Source of the DNA: Membranipora membranacea
Lineage: Eukaryota > Bryozoa > Gymnolaemata > Cheilostomatida > Membraniporidae
NCBI GenBank assembly: GCA_914767715.1
Contig: OU612067.1
Coordinates: forward strand, 25,148,162-25,208,161
DNA: 60,000 nucleotides
Reading direction: 5' to 3'
The translations under genes were made by a program, and so were the position numbers. Within the stretch, counting starts at the first letter, position 1. The number at the start of each line of letters is the position of its first letter. Below are positions 21,796-32,297 of the stretch, piece after piece. A model generated the notes under the pieces. That model searched no databases. It was not told the origin of the DNA and saw only the letters and a list, made by a program, of their open reading frames with translations.

Positions 21796-24700
21796 TTACT
21801 TCTTGCCTTTAGCTGGTGCTTTGGTAGCCTTAGCTGCAGCCTTGGCTGGTGCTTTCTTGGTGGCTGGTTTGCCTTTACCAGCTGGGGCAGCCTTCTTAGG
21901 TCTTGGGTCCTCAGGTGCTGGGAGCTGAAACAAAACAAGTATCTGTCACATCTGCAATTACCAAGTTTACTCCCTGAGGATAATAGATATACATTAATCA
22001 TCAGATAATACTTTCATCCCGTTTTCAGTAACACAGACCAAGTATATGACTATCATCATGTTCTTACTTCAAAACAAGTGTTAGTTCAATTATCAATATT
22101 CTGACCAAGCCCATCTCACATTACTCTATACCGCATGATCACACATTCTGAATTGTTTTGGCTTTTCTTGCAAGCTTATGATGCACCGACATAAACATCT
22201 ATTCTATGGATGCAATAGCATTCTTTTCACATCCTATAAAAAACACAATGAATGTTATCGGATATCACAATCAATGGCTTGCTTTTAATTAACCAAAGGA
22301 CCATACACAACAGGAGATTCTATTTTTAATCCCATGGCTTGCTTTAAAACACAGCAAAAGTTTATACAGCCGAGATACAGTGTGGTAGTGCTTACCCCTC
22401 TCCTCTTAGCAATAGCAGCTTGTCTCTTGTAAGTGTTGAGTTTAGTCTCAAGGATAGCTGTACGTCTGGTGATATCACTGTATGGGTTGAGTCTTGTCAT
22501 GATAGCCTGGTTCTTAAGTGGGTTCTTCTTGATAATCTTCCTCAGACCGTGAGTCTTGGGACGACGGATAGAATTCTGGATCTCGTCAGATTTAAGAATA
22601 CGGCCAAGATCACTGTTAGTCATGGTCAACTGTGGCAAGCTACAAACATACAGGATACAGTACAGCTATCGCTTACAGAACGATAGAGCTCAATTTTGTT
22701 TAAGACTAAATTTTAAGTGAGCGCATCAGAAAAGGTAATCATCCAGTATTCAGAAACACGGACCAGGTTATCATCATTTCGCTCAACTATGTTGACTAGG
22801 TTGTATACTAAATAAATGTACCAGTTGATTTAATCCAGACAACTTCAATATAAATCACATAACTGAAGTATTACTTACTTGTAGTTAGATTTAATCTGGC
22901 TTGGTTTAGTCCATGTTCCATATAGGGCATCAAGCTGTTTGAAGGCAGACTCGGTCCAGATACAGAAGCGACCAACGTGACCTCCGGGAGCCAAACGCAG
23001 GATGTTAAGTCTGTTTACACAGATGGTGTTAACTCCGGGGATATTACGGAAAGCTTTTACTACCCCGTTATCTTTGTTGTAGACCACAAGTAGGCCAAGT
23101 CTCTGTGTTCGGCGTCTGTTCCTCATATTATTACCTCTACCAGCTCTGAGAGCCTTGGACTTGTATACCTGTTAACATGGTAATAAAGCAGATGTACATT
23201 AGATCTGGAAATTCATCAATGCAATTAAGTGACTCAGAAATTGTTTGTAGGAGCACTTCAGAAAAGTCAATCATCCAGTTTTCAGAAACACGGACCAGAT
23301 TATCATCACAACTCTCCTCAAGACAACATGTACATCTCATTAAACCTTATAAATTTTTTTATCAATGCATGCATATCAGCAAGGTGGAGCAGATACATCA
23401 GTACTACTGGCACTGTATTTGAATTCACATGTTGAGAGCATATCACCGACAGGATAGGGTTACACTGATAGAAAACAAAAAATTCTCTCAGCTTGCGATT
23501 GATACTTAGTTATGTCAACACTTAAACCAACTTATAACTTCCTGAGCAAACACAGCGTCTGAATTACAGTTACACTCGGGGCATATAATTGATGCTTACC
23601 TTATCGATATCAGCCCATGCTCCAGCCTTTCTTAAAAGAGTGACTGCCTCCTTGGTCTTCTTGAATTCCTCGACCTTATCAGACACAACAAGAGGTACCT
23701 CTGGGATTCCTTCAATTCTGTGTCCCCTAGCCATAACGAGGGCTGGTACGCCTAATCAACACAAAAATCGACATTTTATTTACGTTCCAAGGTTACTTTA
23801 TTGTAGCAGATTCGGTAAATTTTAAGGAGCACTTCAGAAAAGGTAATCATCCAGTTTTTCAGAAACACGGACCAGATTATCATCACTACGCTCCTTTAGG
23901 CAACAAGTATATACAATCAACATAGAAAAATGTTGATACAACTTACTTTTTTTTTAATTTTAACCACTACAACTTACTCCTATGAAATATGTCAAGCCAA
24001 GCTTGAAATTTGAGGGCCAACACTTATAATTAAGTGGTGTTACGATTTATTGTAGCCTTACCAGTAGCGGCGATACAGCTGGTCATGGCAAATCTCTTCT
24101 GTGTGACATTGACCTTTCTGTGCCATCTTCTCCATGTCTTGGTAGGAGCGAACATACGTCCACCTCTGCACATGTTACCGAAGGCTCCCTGTCCGGATCT
24201 GTGGGTACCACCTCCACGTACACGAGGAATACGAGCAACAGCACGTCCAGTACCCCATGATTCAGCACTAGTCTGGTGTCCTGATAAAAGTCCAAGTCAA
24301 ATTGTCATTTAGTTTATGTTCAACAAAGACATCTCGTTTTACGAGACACTGCGAATTTTAAGGAGTTCTTCAGAAAAGGTAATCATCCAGTATTCAGAAA
24401 CACGGACCAGATTATCATCACAACTCTCCCCAGGGCAATATGTAATATGTATACATATCATTCAAACTTAATTACCAAATACATTTGACCAATGCATGCA
24501 TACACACCCTCAATTATTCTACCAACTCACCAGCGCCCTTTGAAACAGCGAATGGTTGTCTGCTGTTCTTTCTGACGTTGGTGTGAACAAACTGTACTAC
24601 ATCAGGTCTGACTGGAGCTCTGAAAACAGCGGGCAGCTGAACTGTAGTGTTTGTTGCCTCATTCTTCTCACTGTACACTGATACCATAGGCCGCGCAGCC

Positions 24701-24929
24701 TGAAAATATATCAATTGTTATCATTTTCAATGAAATCAAATGAATGAAAAAAATGTATGTATGATGTATTATTGTTGCCTAATGCAGCATCTCGTCAATT
24801 TACAATAAAAATCCTCAATACTGCAGTGAAACATGGATATGTATCATTTCAATGACACACAGTGTGATTGCTATCTTTCACAGTGAATAACTTTTAAGCA
24901 TGCCGTCTTTATTGTAAAATACATACCAT
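21796..24929 (-). CDS. RPL4: Ribosomal protein L4 (uL4), complete copy
   Basis: Seven exons with matching phases give 401 residues: 24927-24929 (the ATG alone), 24531-24699, 24062-24280, 23600-23751, 22879-23168, 22396-22639, 21796-21924. The protein follows eukaryotic uL4 closely: [11 protein letters not shown] at the start, [57 protein letters not shown], and a Lys/Ala-rich tail ending KGKK. It is a large-subunit protein with a loop lining the exit tunnel. It is somewhat shorter than the vertebrate protein because the C-terminal extension is shorter. A first exon holding only the start codon is usual for ribosomal protein genes. Introns 2-6 each contain a box C/D snoRNA. Two residues differ from family consensus: an extra Asn in GRGNNMRN, and Leu for a conserved Pro in RLGLLVV. 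Confidence 0.96.
21996..22068 (-). ncRNA. Divergent U18-like box C/D snoRNA in RPL4 intron 6 (copy 1)
   Basis: On the minus strand: C box ATGATGA, guide-like TTGGTCTGTGTTACTGA with D' box CTGA, C'-like GGATGAA and D box CTGA. It aligns with the four clearer copies but differs by two bases in the guide. It may be a decayed or changed-specificity member. Confidence 0.6.
22718..22785 (-). ncRNA. SNORD18: U18-type box C/D snoRNA in RPL4 intron 5 (copy 1)
   Basis: Terminal stem TGAGCG/CGCTCA, C box TGATGA, guide GGTCCGTGTTTCTGA with D' box, C' box GGATGAT and D box CTGA. The guide matches vertebrate U18, which directs 2'-O-methylation of an adenosine in large-subunit rRNA and is also hosted by RPL4. 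Confidence 0.9.
23249..23318 (-). ncRNA. SNORD18: U18-type box C/D snoRNA in RPL4 intron 4 (copy 1)
   Basis: Same layout as its siblings: terminal stem AGGAG/CTCCT, C box GTGATGA, guide GGTCCGTGTTTCTGA, C' box GGATGAT, D box CTGA. Confidence 0.9.
23825..23895 (-). ncRNA. SNORD18: U18-type box C/D snoRNA in RPL4 intron 3 (copy 1)
   Basis: Terminal stem AGGAGC/GCTCCT is perfect. C box GTGATGA, guide GGTCCGTGTTTCTGA ending in the D' box, C' box GGATGAT and D box CTGA are all present in order on the minus strand. Confidence 0.92.
24361..24429 (-). ncRNA. SNORD18: U18-type box C/D snoRNA in RPL4 intron 2 (copy 1)
   Basis: Terminal stem AGGAG/CTCC, C box GTGATGA, guide GGTCCGTGTTTCTGA, C' box GGATGAT, D box CTGA. 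The corresponding copy at 57375-57443 lies just before the rearrangement junction. Confidence 0.9.
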
Positions 24930-25035
24930 TTTTGGGGACAATTGGGAGGGCACTCCTAAAATGCGTGTGCTAAGATGGCTGCAGCGTGTTAAAAAGGAAG
25001 GACCACAAGTCCAAGCGGAAACTATATAAGATGTT
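24930..25035 (-). promoter_or_regulatory. RPL4 promoter and 5'UTR with TOP-like tract
   Basis: Upstream of the ATG the minus strand has a pyrimidine run CCTTCCTTTTT (about 24991-25002), fitting a 5' TOP start as used in translational control of ribosomal protein mRNAs. A TATA-like TTATATAG lies about 25 bases further upstream (near 25023-25030). The exact start site is inferred. Confidence 0.55.
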
Positions 25036-25179
25036 AAAGTGTGGTGTCACGTGGCCTAAGTTTTCTTATGAATACTCATGAAAGCATAACTCCCACACTT
25101 TGCTACAAAATTAATAAACCAATACAGTGAGGGTAAATAACTCCTATAAATAGGGAAACCTTGGTTGTCTCCGCGCTCA

Positions 25180-25212
25180 GAGCAGGGAGGGTTTATTCCA
25201 CCCTCCCTGCTC
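25180..25212. repeat. Perfect 12-bp inverted repeat with 9-base loop
   Basis: GAGCAGGGAGGG pairs with CCCTCCCTGCTC, flanked by a partial TTGGT/ACCAA extension. It lies between the RPL4 promoter and the 3' end of the dystroglycan-like gene, so it may be a 3' processing hairpin or a small repeat remnant. Confidence 0.6.
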
Positions 25213-25293
25213 AGACCAAGCGAGGGTTTGGTAGGTATGTAAGTGTGTAGTTTTCATGGATTGATAGTAGTCATTCAACGTGAGCTGATTTCC

Positions 25294-28200
25294 TTATTTC
25301 ATTAAACAAGCCTTCGGGAGGACCGGAGCTCGAGGTCTGTACAGCTGGTTCTCACCCCCATCTAGTCTCGACTTTCCTCGGTACTTCTGTCTGCTGCGGA
25401 GCACAACGACAGCGATAATAACTACTATCAGTAAAATCAACAAGATAACTAGAGGTATCGCTATCTTCTGAGCTAACAGCGGGTCGCGCGTCCTCACCCC
25501 CCTAGAACCCTGTGTGGTGCCCTGAGGCTCAGGGCTGGTGGTGAGAGAGGTACTGGTCACTTTCTGTGTGGTAGTAGTTAACTGCTGAGTAGTGGTCGGA
25601 TCGATTGGTTTCTGTGTAGTAGTTGGGAAAACAGGAAAACCAGCGCAGATCCCAACTAACTCTAAATTGATACTCTGAATGAGATATTGTGGTAGTGAGG
25701 ATACAAAGTTATTGTTGAGTCTCTGATATAAGGATCTTATATCTTCTATAGGGCAAGTATAAGGTGACTTTATAGTGTTATTACTCCATCTGATGGTGAG
25801 AAACTCTCCAGTAATATCCACCAATGTAATATCAGATTTTGCAGAATTAAAGTATTGTGTAACGTTTCCAATCCACCAGTCGATGTGCTGAGCTTCTCTC
25901 GTAAACAGAGTTAGATCAGTGACGATTGTCATGACAAACATGTGTGAAACTGTAGCCAGAGATTCTAAATCTATCAGTATGGCGATAGGGGTGTTTGTGT
26001 AGAGCCCCGCACCGTCTCTAGCTCTGAGTATATATGTTTGGTTAGTTGGTCCGGTGTAGTATGGACTTACAGGAGTACCGTATAGACTCTGTCTCTGAAC
26101 ATCAAACTGAAGCCAGTTAGTACGCTGTAATACCTGCAGACAATGTCAAATAAACATGGAGTTGTCTACCACCAACAGGGCAAGCATTCATACTTTTGCG
26201 AAAAATTCATATGCTTAATTATTTGTGGGTTGGCGGTAAATATTCATCATTAAAAACTACTTGGGGGATACAACCGTTATCTCATTGTACCTTGCATTGT
26301 TTGAAAAAGAACAACCACAACTGAACCCAATCAGATGGACGATGACATTTTTATTTTGATTTGTATACACTAAACAGTGACCAGCGATGTAACCATGTTT
26401 TCACATAAAAGGGCATCTACCAAACAATTAAACTGGTAGAGCACTGAGCAGCAGTCATGGAACCCTGGCTAACTGCCTGCATACTCACAATCCCATTAGA
26501 GTCGAGCAGAGTAAGACTGAGTGTACGAGTCGGCCCATCCTGATAATCATAGAATGTACTCTCAGGTACTGTATACTCCCTATATATGCCAGCAGACCAT
26601 GTCTGTGTCGGTACAGGATTGAGAACTACTGGGAATACTGGGGGTGTCGCTATAAAACAAAATTGACCAAATATTATATTATCATAAAGTGCTCAAAGCT
26701 AGGACTGTCATAAGAAAAATCTAGAAAAAAATATGACTGATAAGAGACCTGTGGTGGATTATCAGTGCGATTGATTAATGCAAGGACTATGCACACTAAA
26801 CAAGGATCAAGCAGTAAGAAATTGAGACTTTATTATCTGAAAATTGGTAAAATATGGTCACAATATTATCCCAATCTTTTAATGTAAATTTCACTTGCAT
26901 ACCTCATGTCCAATATGCTATTGACAATGTATCATATTCTAACACTCACTAGTAGTAGTAGTCGATGTAGTAGTCGTAGGTGTGGTGGTTGTAGGAGTTG
27001 ATGTTGTGGGTGTTGTAGTAACTGTAGTACTTTGTGTTGTGGTACTAGTAGTATATTCACTACAAACTCTGATAAGCTTCAGATCTACTGAACTGATCTC
27101 ATACTGAGACAGGCTGGCCAGCAGACCGCCCCCGCTTATCACATCATACTGTCTGTAGATCTCAGCACCAGGACAGCGGTAAGGCGGCTCTATACTGCTG
27201 ATAGTGTTGTTAGACCAGCTAATAATAACAGAGCCTTCCGTGACTCCAGCTAGTGTGACGGAGGATTTATCTGCTCCTGAGAGACGTGTAACGTTACCGA
27301 GCCACCAGAGGGTGTGTGAGAGCTCACTAGTGAACAGGGTATAGTCAGTGACGATTCTCATCTCAAAGGCATGGCTGACTCTCAGAAGGTTAGCTGAGCT
27401 GACGATCACAGATATTTCAGCAGTGACTGAGTTATCGTTAGAGTCTATCGCTCTCAGCCTGTAGTCTGATACGGCAGCTCCACTCCAGAGAGGAGTGACT
27501 GCCACACCGTACAGAGTCTGACGGGGAGCATCCAGCTGTATCCATGTGCTCTTAGGTAACATCTGTAATATTAAATATACACCATAATCCTACATGGTTA
27601 AAAAACGACCTGGATAGTCAGTATTTTGAGGCATTGAGATCATTGACAAAGGGTCAGAAGACAAAGTGTGAGAAATATAGGGGTATCTTCACTCTAAAAG
27701 TGGGCTTTCAACTTGCATATTTAAACTATGTTAATTACATTTTTATTTATCAAGCGTTCAACCACAATTAACACAAACACATCCTTTGACTTCATTTTAT
27801 TATAAAGAGAGGCTTATTCAGAAACAAGACTCCCAAACTTGGAGTTGTCTACATTTGTTTCACATGCCCAAGATGAAAATAGAACATCCTCATTATGAGA
27901 CCTGATCAAATAATAAATAAATGAACTATGCATCAGCTCATGACCGAGAACAGAGAGAACTTGTATACTAACCTGATCGTTACTATTGAGTAGTTGCAGG
28001 GTAAGTTGTCTGGTATTACCATCCTGTATATCAGTGAACGTGTTCTCCGGTATAGTGTACTCAAAGTACACACCTTCCTCTACTGTCAGAGGTGGTATAG
28101 GTGAGCTCACCACAGGTAAGGGGTTTGGGGTGGCTACAATATGAAAAAAAATGGTGAAAATATATACAGCAGAGAGCAATACTTTAATTAATTGCTGAAC

Positions 28201-28692
28201 TAAGATTATACCTAGAATCATCAGCGCAACGAGTTGTCGGACAGAATGGGTGTGCAAGAGTTAAAGGGGCACAATGATTTACATCACATCATTGTTATAT
28301 CAGACGGTATACCAACAATCCACCCATGTTCTAGCATCAACATGATTGATATCAAATATAAGATAGTAGGTTCACTTACTAGTAGTGGTTGTAGGCGTTG
28401 TTGTTGTGGTTGGAGTAGTTGTAGTGGTAGGAGTTGTAGTTGTTGTTGTTTTTGTGGTAGTACTAGTACTTGTACTCTGTGTTGTGGTGCTTGTTGTGAA
28501 ACCCTCACATATTCCTTGTAGACTGAGAGTCTGTGAGGAGATAAGGTACTGATTGAGAGACGCTTTGAACGCCTCCTCATTCACTCTATCAAATAACTCA
28601 CAGATTATCTCAAGAGGGCAGGTGTAAGGAGGATCAATACTGTTTATAGTGTTATTACTCCATGAGATAACCACACCCCTTGTTGGATGAGG
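25294..28692 (-). CDS. Dystroglycan-like membrane protein with repeated CADG/S6-like units, 3' portion
   Basis: Minus-strand exons: 28380-28692 (cut by a transposon), 27973-28133, 26950-27562, 26489-26649, 25294-26133. The two 161-nt exons encode the first half of a dystroglycan-type cadherin-like (CADG) domain (VEEGVYFEYTIPENTF; SAGIYREYTVPESTF). The larger exons complete it and add a segment like the S6-like region of alpha-dystroglycan (IVTDYTLFTSEL, LWWLGNVT, ISWSNNTI, YRCPG), followed by a Thr-rich mucin-like linker. The last exon ends in a transmembrane helix (PLVILLILLIVVIIAVVVL) and a ~30-residue tail ending in ACLMK. The PPxY motif that binds dystrophin in dystroglycan is absent, as is a visible beta-dystroglycan domain. 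The family assignment rests on pattern recognition; a sarcoglycan-like relative is possible. The 5' end is broken or lies beyond the transposon. Confidence 0.6.
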
Positions 28693-28695
28693 CTC

Positions 28696-31600
28696 CTATG
28701 GCAGACGAGCTGCGCCAGGGGAGAAAATAATGTCAGATGGCGCAGCTCGGCTAGAGGCAATTTACATGTGGCGCAGCTCGGCTAGTTTCAAAATTTGTTA
28801 TCAAGAGCACATGATTCCCAATATTGATAGACTTGTAAAAGTGTGCCCATCTGTCGGAACTGATAAATGAGCGGGAATTTATCACAGCTCTATTGTTCAA
28901 GATCTAGCTGAAAAAGCAAGAGGACTATTTTTCATAAGTTGAACTAGGAGTGGCAGTCACAGCAGTGAGTCACAGTCAGTGTTTGAGAAGTTGCTTGACT
29001 TTCCCCACCTATGATATGGCTGTAAGTATAGTATAGTATTCTCCACAATAAGGTATGAAAGTTATATTATTAAGGTAGTGATTAAGTATCATTATCATCA
29101 TGTGAAGGAATGATTGGATTGGATGTGATGATCATTTAAATAGGGCTACTTGTACTACCTTAACCTACTTGTGTATACAATGTAAGGTGTGTAGTCATGT
29201 CTGCTAGATGTAGGGCATATACTGCAAGCGTAGAGAGGGCTTTAGAGCTCATCAAGTTACTTTGTTTAAAGTTTGACTGTGATTGATGTGTCAGTAATCT
29301 GTCCAAATAACATTTTTGTATGTTTACATGTTTTATTTTACAGCCTGTATGATTATGAAGGAGCATTTTAGAGATTAACCAGAGATAAGCCATAGGAATC
29401 ATATGCAATCATCACTAGACCGACTTAATCTTTGATCCCGTATAAACCTCAACATGTATCAGGATTGCATTGGTAAGACCAAGGAGTTAGAGGGAACTCC
29501 TTGGTAAGACAGTGGCTGGTTCACTTAGCCGGATTTAAGATGCTGAGACTTCGCCAAGTAAAAGTATTTTCCAATGAACAACTAGAGATCCATGAGATTT
29601 TATACACAATAATAATGCCGTAGCACAGCTCATCGCCTAGTCTTTCAACATCTAACTGTATGTTGTAGATGATAAATCAATGTCAAGCATGCAACTTCAG
29701 TTAGTATCCAATGCTGTTGATAGTGATACCTAGGGAGTTTTTGCGGTATCAATTAGATGAACAAACTTCATCAGGGTGCTTGGTCACTGGGTGCAGGCCC
29801 CAGAGAACTGAGAAGAAGGTTCATTGCGTAAGGCAGTCCTCGCACCCTGCTATACTCTGCTTAAATCTATCAATAATAACCAGATCAAATGATTCAGTGT
29901 TTTGTGCTGATCATTTTTATTTTCAGGTACATTGAATATAATATGTATAACGGCCACAGGTATTCTGGCTCGTAGTCACATTGTTCCAACTTTTTTGGGT
30001 CAAACCAAACGCATATCCTTACTCCAACATTGGAGAGTGATAGTAAGTCCTTGGGTGAGCAAAATATATCAGGGAGTATGTATGATCAAGGAGTTGGGGA
30101 CAAAATATAACAATTGTCCCTAACTCTCTGGTATGATTGTATCAGACATATGAGTTGTCCTCTCAACTAAAATCAATCCTCCTCCCAAGGTAGTCTGGTC
30201 ATTTAGCTCAATTAGACAATTCGTGCACAAATCGTTTACTCAGAATGCATAGGTATAGTTCTATCTATGAGAGAGTGATTTGGGAACGAGACCTAAGTAG
30301 GGCACCTAAGCTGTTTTTTATTCAAAGAACTTTCAGTCACTGTTGACAAAATTCTCATCTATCTATGCGTTATTCTGTAGACTAAACAGCCAAGTCATAT
30401 CATCCCTGTATGAATATAGATGGTAATACAGCCGTCACAAAAATGCGTCAAGTGAACTTTCTTAGGCATAGTATAATTATTATTGTGCTTAAATTACGTT
30501 ACACAAAACAAATAACGAAAAAAGAAATAAATGGACCAGTTATGTCAGCTCCTCAACAACAAACAAACATGGTATGTAAGAAGAAAAAATAAAAATCCGA
30601 CCAGAGAGAAAACTTTGATAATAATTTGGTACCCACTTACAGATTACAGTTGTCAAGTCAGTTCACCGATGTATTTGTTGTCTATTAGAACTCACGATTG
30701 ATTTGAATCAGCTTATCAGTGGCACTTTGGGCATTTACAATTCAAATGTGCTTGACTGCTTGAGTTCCTAAACTGAAAACCTGACCCACAAGCAATAAAA
30801 AAAATCAATAGATACTAAGACCGAGGAGTTAGACTTCTGTAAAGAGGTCATCTGGGCTTCTTTGTGGCGCTACGTTGCAGACTCGTATCTCATAGTTGAT
30901 CGGCAAGTTGCGTGTCGGCATATTGATCATCCAGATGACTTTATTTCCAACAATATTATGATAGACCACTGGGCCATAGGCTAGTTTCAATGTTGTTGTC
31001 ATCACCTTGTCTTCAACCGTTCTGAAAAGGGAAAATCATAATAGGATCAATTAATGCAGAAACCAAATGAGATGCTCAACTGTGAAAAAAGTTCATATTC
31101 CTGGGTTATAGATAGAACTAAGAGGTCATTGAATGAAAGAGTTGAATGTAATATGAAAGTCAAACATTGCTACATACCCAGAAAGGTTTTGGAGTAGGAC
31201 CATTGGCCCTTGGGCCAATTGGGTCATAGATAGATAAGATAGTAGCCTGCCAGTGAGTGAGGGTGCTGCATCATCATCAACATTCCACCAATTCTTTGAC
31301 TCCCATTCACTGTAACAATGAGTGATTCAATGACAAAAATTAAATACATACATACATAGATTCTACAGATTGGTCCAGGAACTGTCTGTAGTGGAAGATC
31401 AAGGAGTGCTCCTAGCTAGTCCCTGCTGCTGGTCCTTGGTAAGACAGATTGGTTGGTGACAATCACAACAGTTCACCTGGCAGACTCCTCTGCTTTGTAT
31501 ATATCTTTTCTAAGGTGGTTCTATGTTGAGAATGTCTGATAGTGATAACATTAAAAAGGTCACCTTTCAGTGCTCAGACCAGTGAGTGATGCTCTAACCT

Positions 31601-31890
31601 CAAAGTCAGGCCTAGGACCCAATTATCAGACTCAGCTATCAAGATGGTGCAGACTTAGTTGTTAACAATCATACCTCCAAAACCCAAGTTGACTCTAACT
31701 TTTTCCGACTGAGTCATGACAGACTATCAAATTCATGAGTTGTGTTCTCATGGCTTCAAAATTTGAAACTAGCCGAGCTGCGCCACACATAAATTGCCTC
31801 TAGCCGAGCTGCGCCACATGTTAATTGCATGTAGCCGAGCTGCGCCATTCCGAATTATTTTTACCACATGGCGCAGCTCGTCTGCCGTAG
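28696..31890. mobile_element. 3.2-kb DNA transposon candidate with subterminal repeats
   Basis: The ends are inverted repeats, CTATGGCAGACGAGCTGCGC at the left and its complement with one mismatch at the right, flanked on both sides by CTC (28693-28695 and 31891-31893), a possible 3-bp target duplication. Inside each end the motif GCCGAGCTGCGCCA is repeated, at least twice on the left and three times on the right, in mirrored orientation, as in CACTA-type elements that carry subterminal transposase sites. No transposase was recognised, so it looks non-autonomous. It has split a dystroglycan-like exon: GVVISWSNNTI on one side, DDVTLLGVE on the other. Confidence 0.75.
30829..31717 (-). CDS. Unrecognised spliced gene fragment inside the transposon
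   Basis: Two exons fit together on the minus strand: 31178-31309 (donor GTATGT, acceptor TTACAG) and 30829-31021 (acceptor CTTTTCAG, stop at 30829-30831). The reading frame stays open across the junction (…LLQNLSG / TVEDKVMTTTLKLAYGP…) and ends APQRSPDDLFTEV. A possible first exon at 31675-31717 (MTQSEKVRVNLGFG, donor GTATGA) does not join 31178-31309 in the right phase, so an exon is missing or this start is wrong. I do not recognise the protein. It could be a transposon-encoded accessory protein or a captured host gene piece. Confidence 0.4.
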
Positions 31891-32297
31891 CTCCACCCCC
31901 AGCAGTGTGACATCATCCAGGGAGAAAATGAATAATAACGAAACGCAAAGACAACTCGACAATTTGTTGTGTTTAAAATTCCCGACTTTAGTTAGTTAGT
32001 TAAATCTTTTATTTCATGTAATATTGAACCTCAAAATTACACGAAGGAACTAAAAAAGGCCTATTTTGAAGGCAAATGTGTACATAGAATGTGATATTCA
32101 ATAACAAAAAATATATAATAAAATGTTCTTCTAGGCTATTTTGAAATATATGTGAGAATTCTAATGTGTTATTATGCTGGTGGTGTGAGATGACGAGATG
32201 ATGGGTGGAGCACCTGAGGTGGTTTGTTCGATTATCTGGCAGATACGGCTCAACTGATTATATATATTTGTAAATATATATTTATATAATATATAAC
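31891..32297. other. Spacer with a possible dystroglycan exon remnant
   Basis: The first ~40 bases read DDVTLLGVE on the minus strand, plausibly the other half of the exon cut at 28692. The rest, up to the poly-T at 32298, is AT-rich with no gene seen. The missing upstream part of that exon was not found here, so a second break is likely. Confidence 0.4.

Larger units (their letters stand above)
1..24444. repeat. Left copy of a 24.7-kb duplicated block
   Basis: This stretch is repeated in direct orientation at 32768-57458. The offset is 32767 bases at the left end and drifts to 33014 at the right through indels. The retrotransposon, dystroglycan fragment, receptor, plakin and RPL4 exons 3-7 occur in the same order and strand in both. 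Identity is close to complete for the first ~5.7 kb, where I noticed only two substitutions (near 3912 and 4492). After that it falls, with many SNPs and several large indels. The left edge of the homology is the window edge, so the block may extend further. It could be a true segmental duplication or two allelic haplotypes assembled in series. Confidence 0.97.

Noticed and set aside
21787-22008. Plus-strand ORF overlapping RPL4 exon 7
   Set aside because: It is antisense to the Lys/Ala-rich RPL4 tail and intron 6.
24715-24926. Sixth snoRNA (U16- or U18-like) in RPL4 intron 1
   Set aside because: No paired C and D boxes or U18 guide could be identified.
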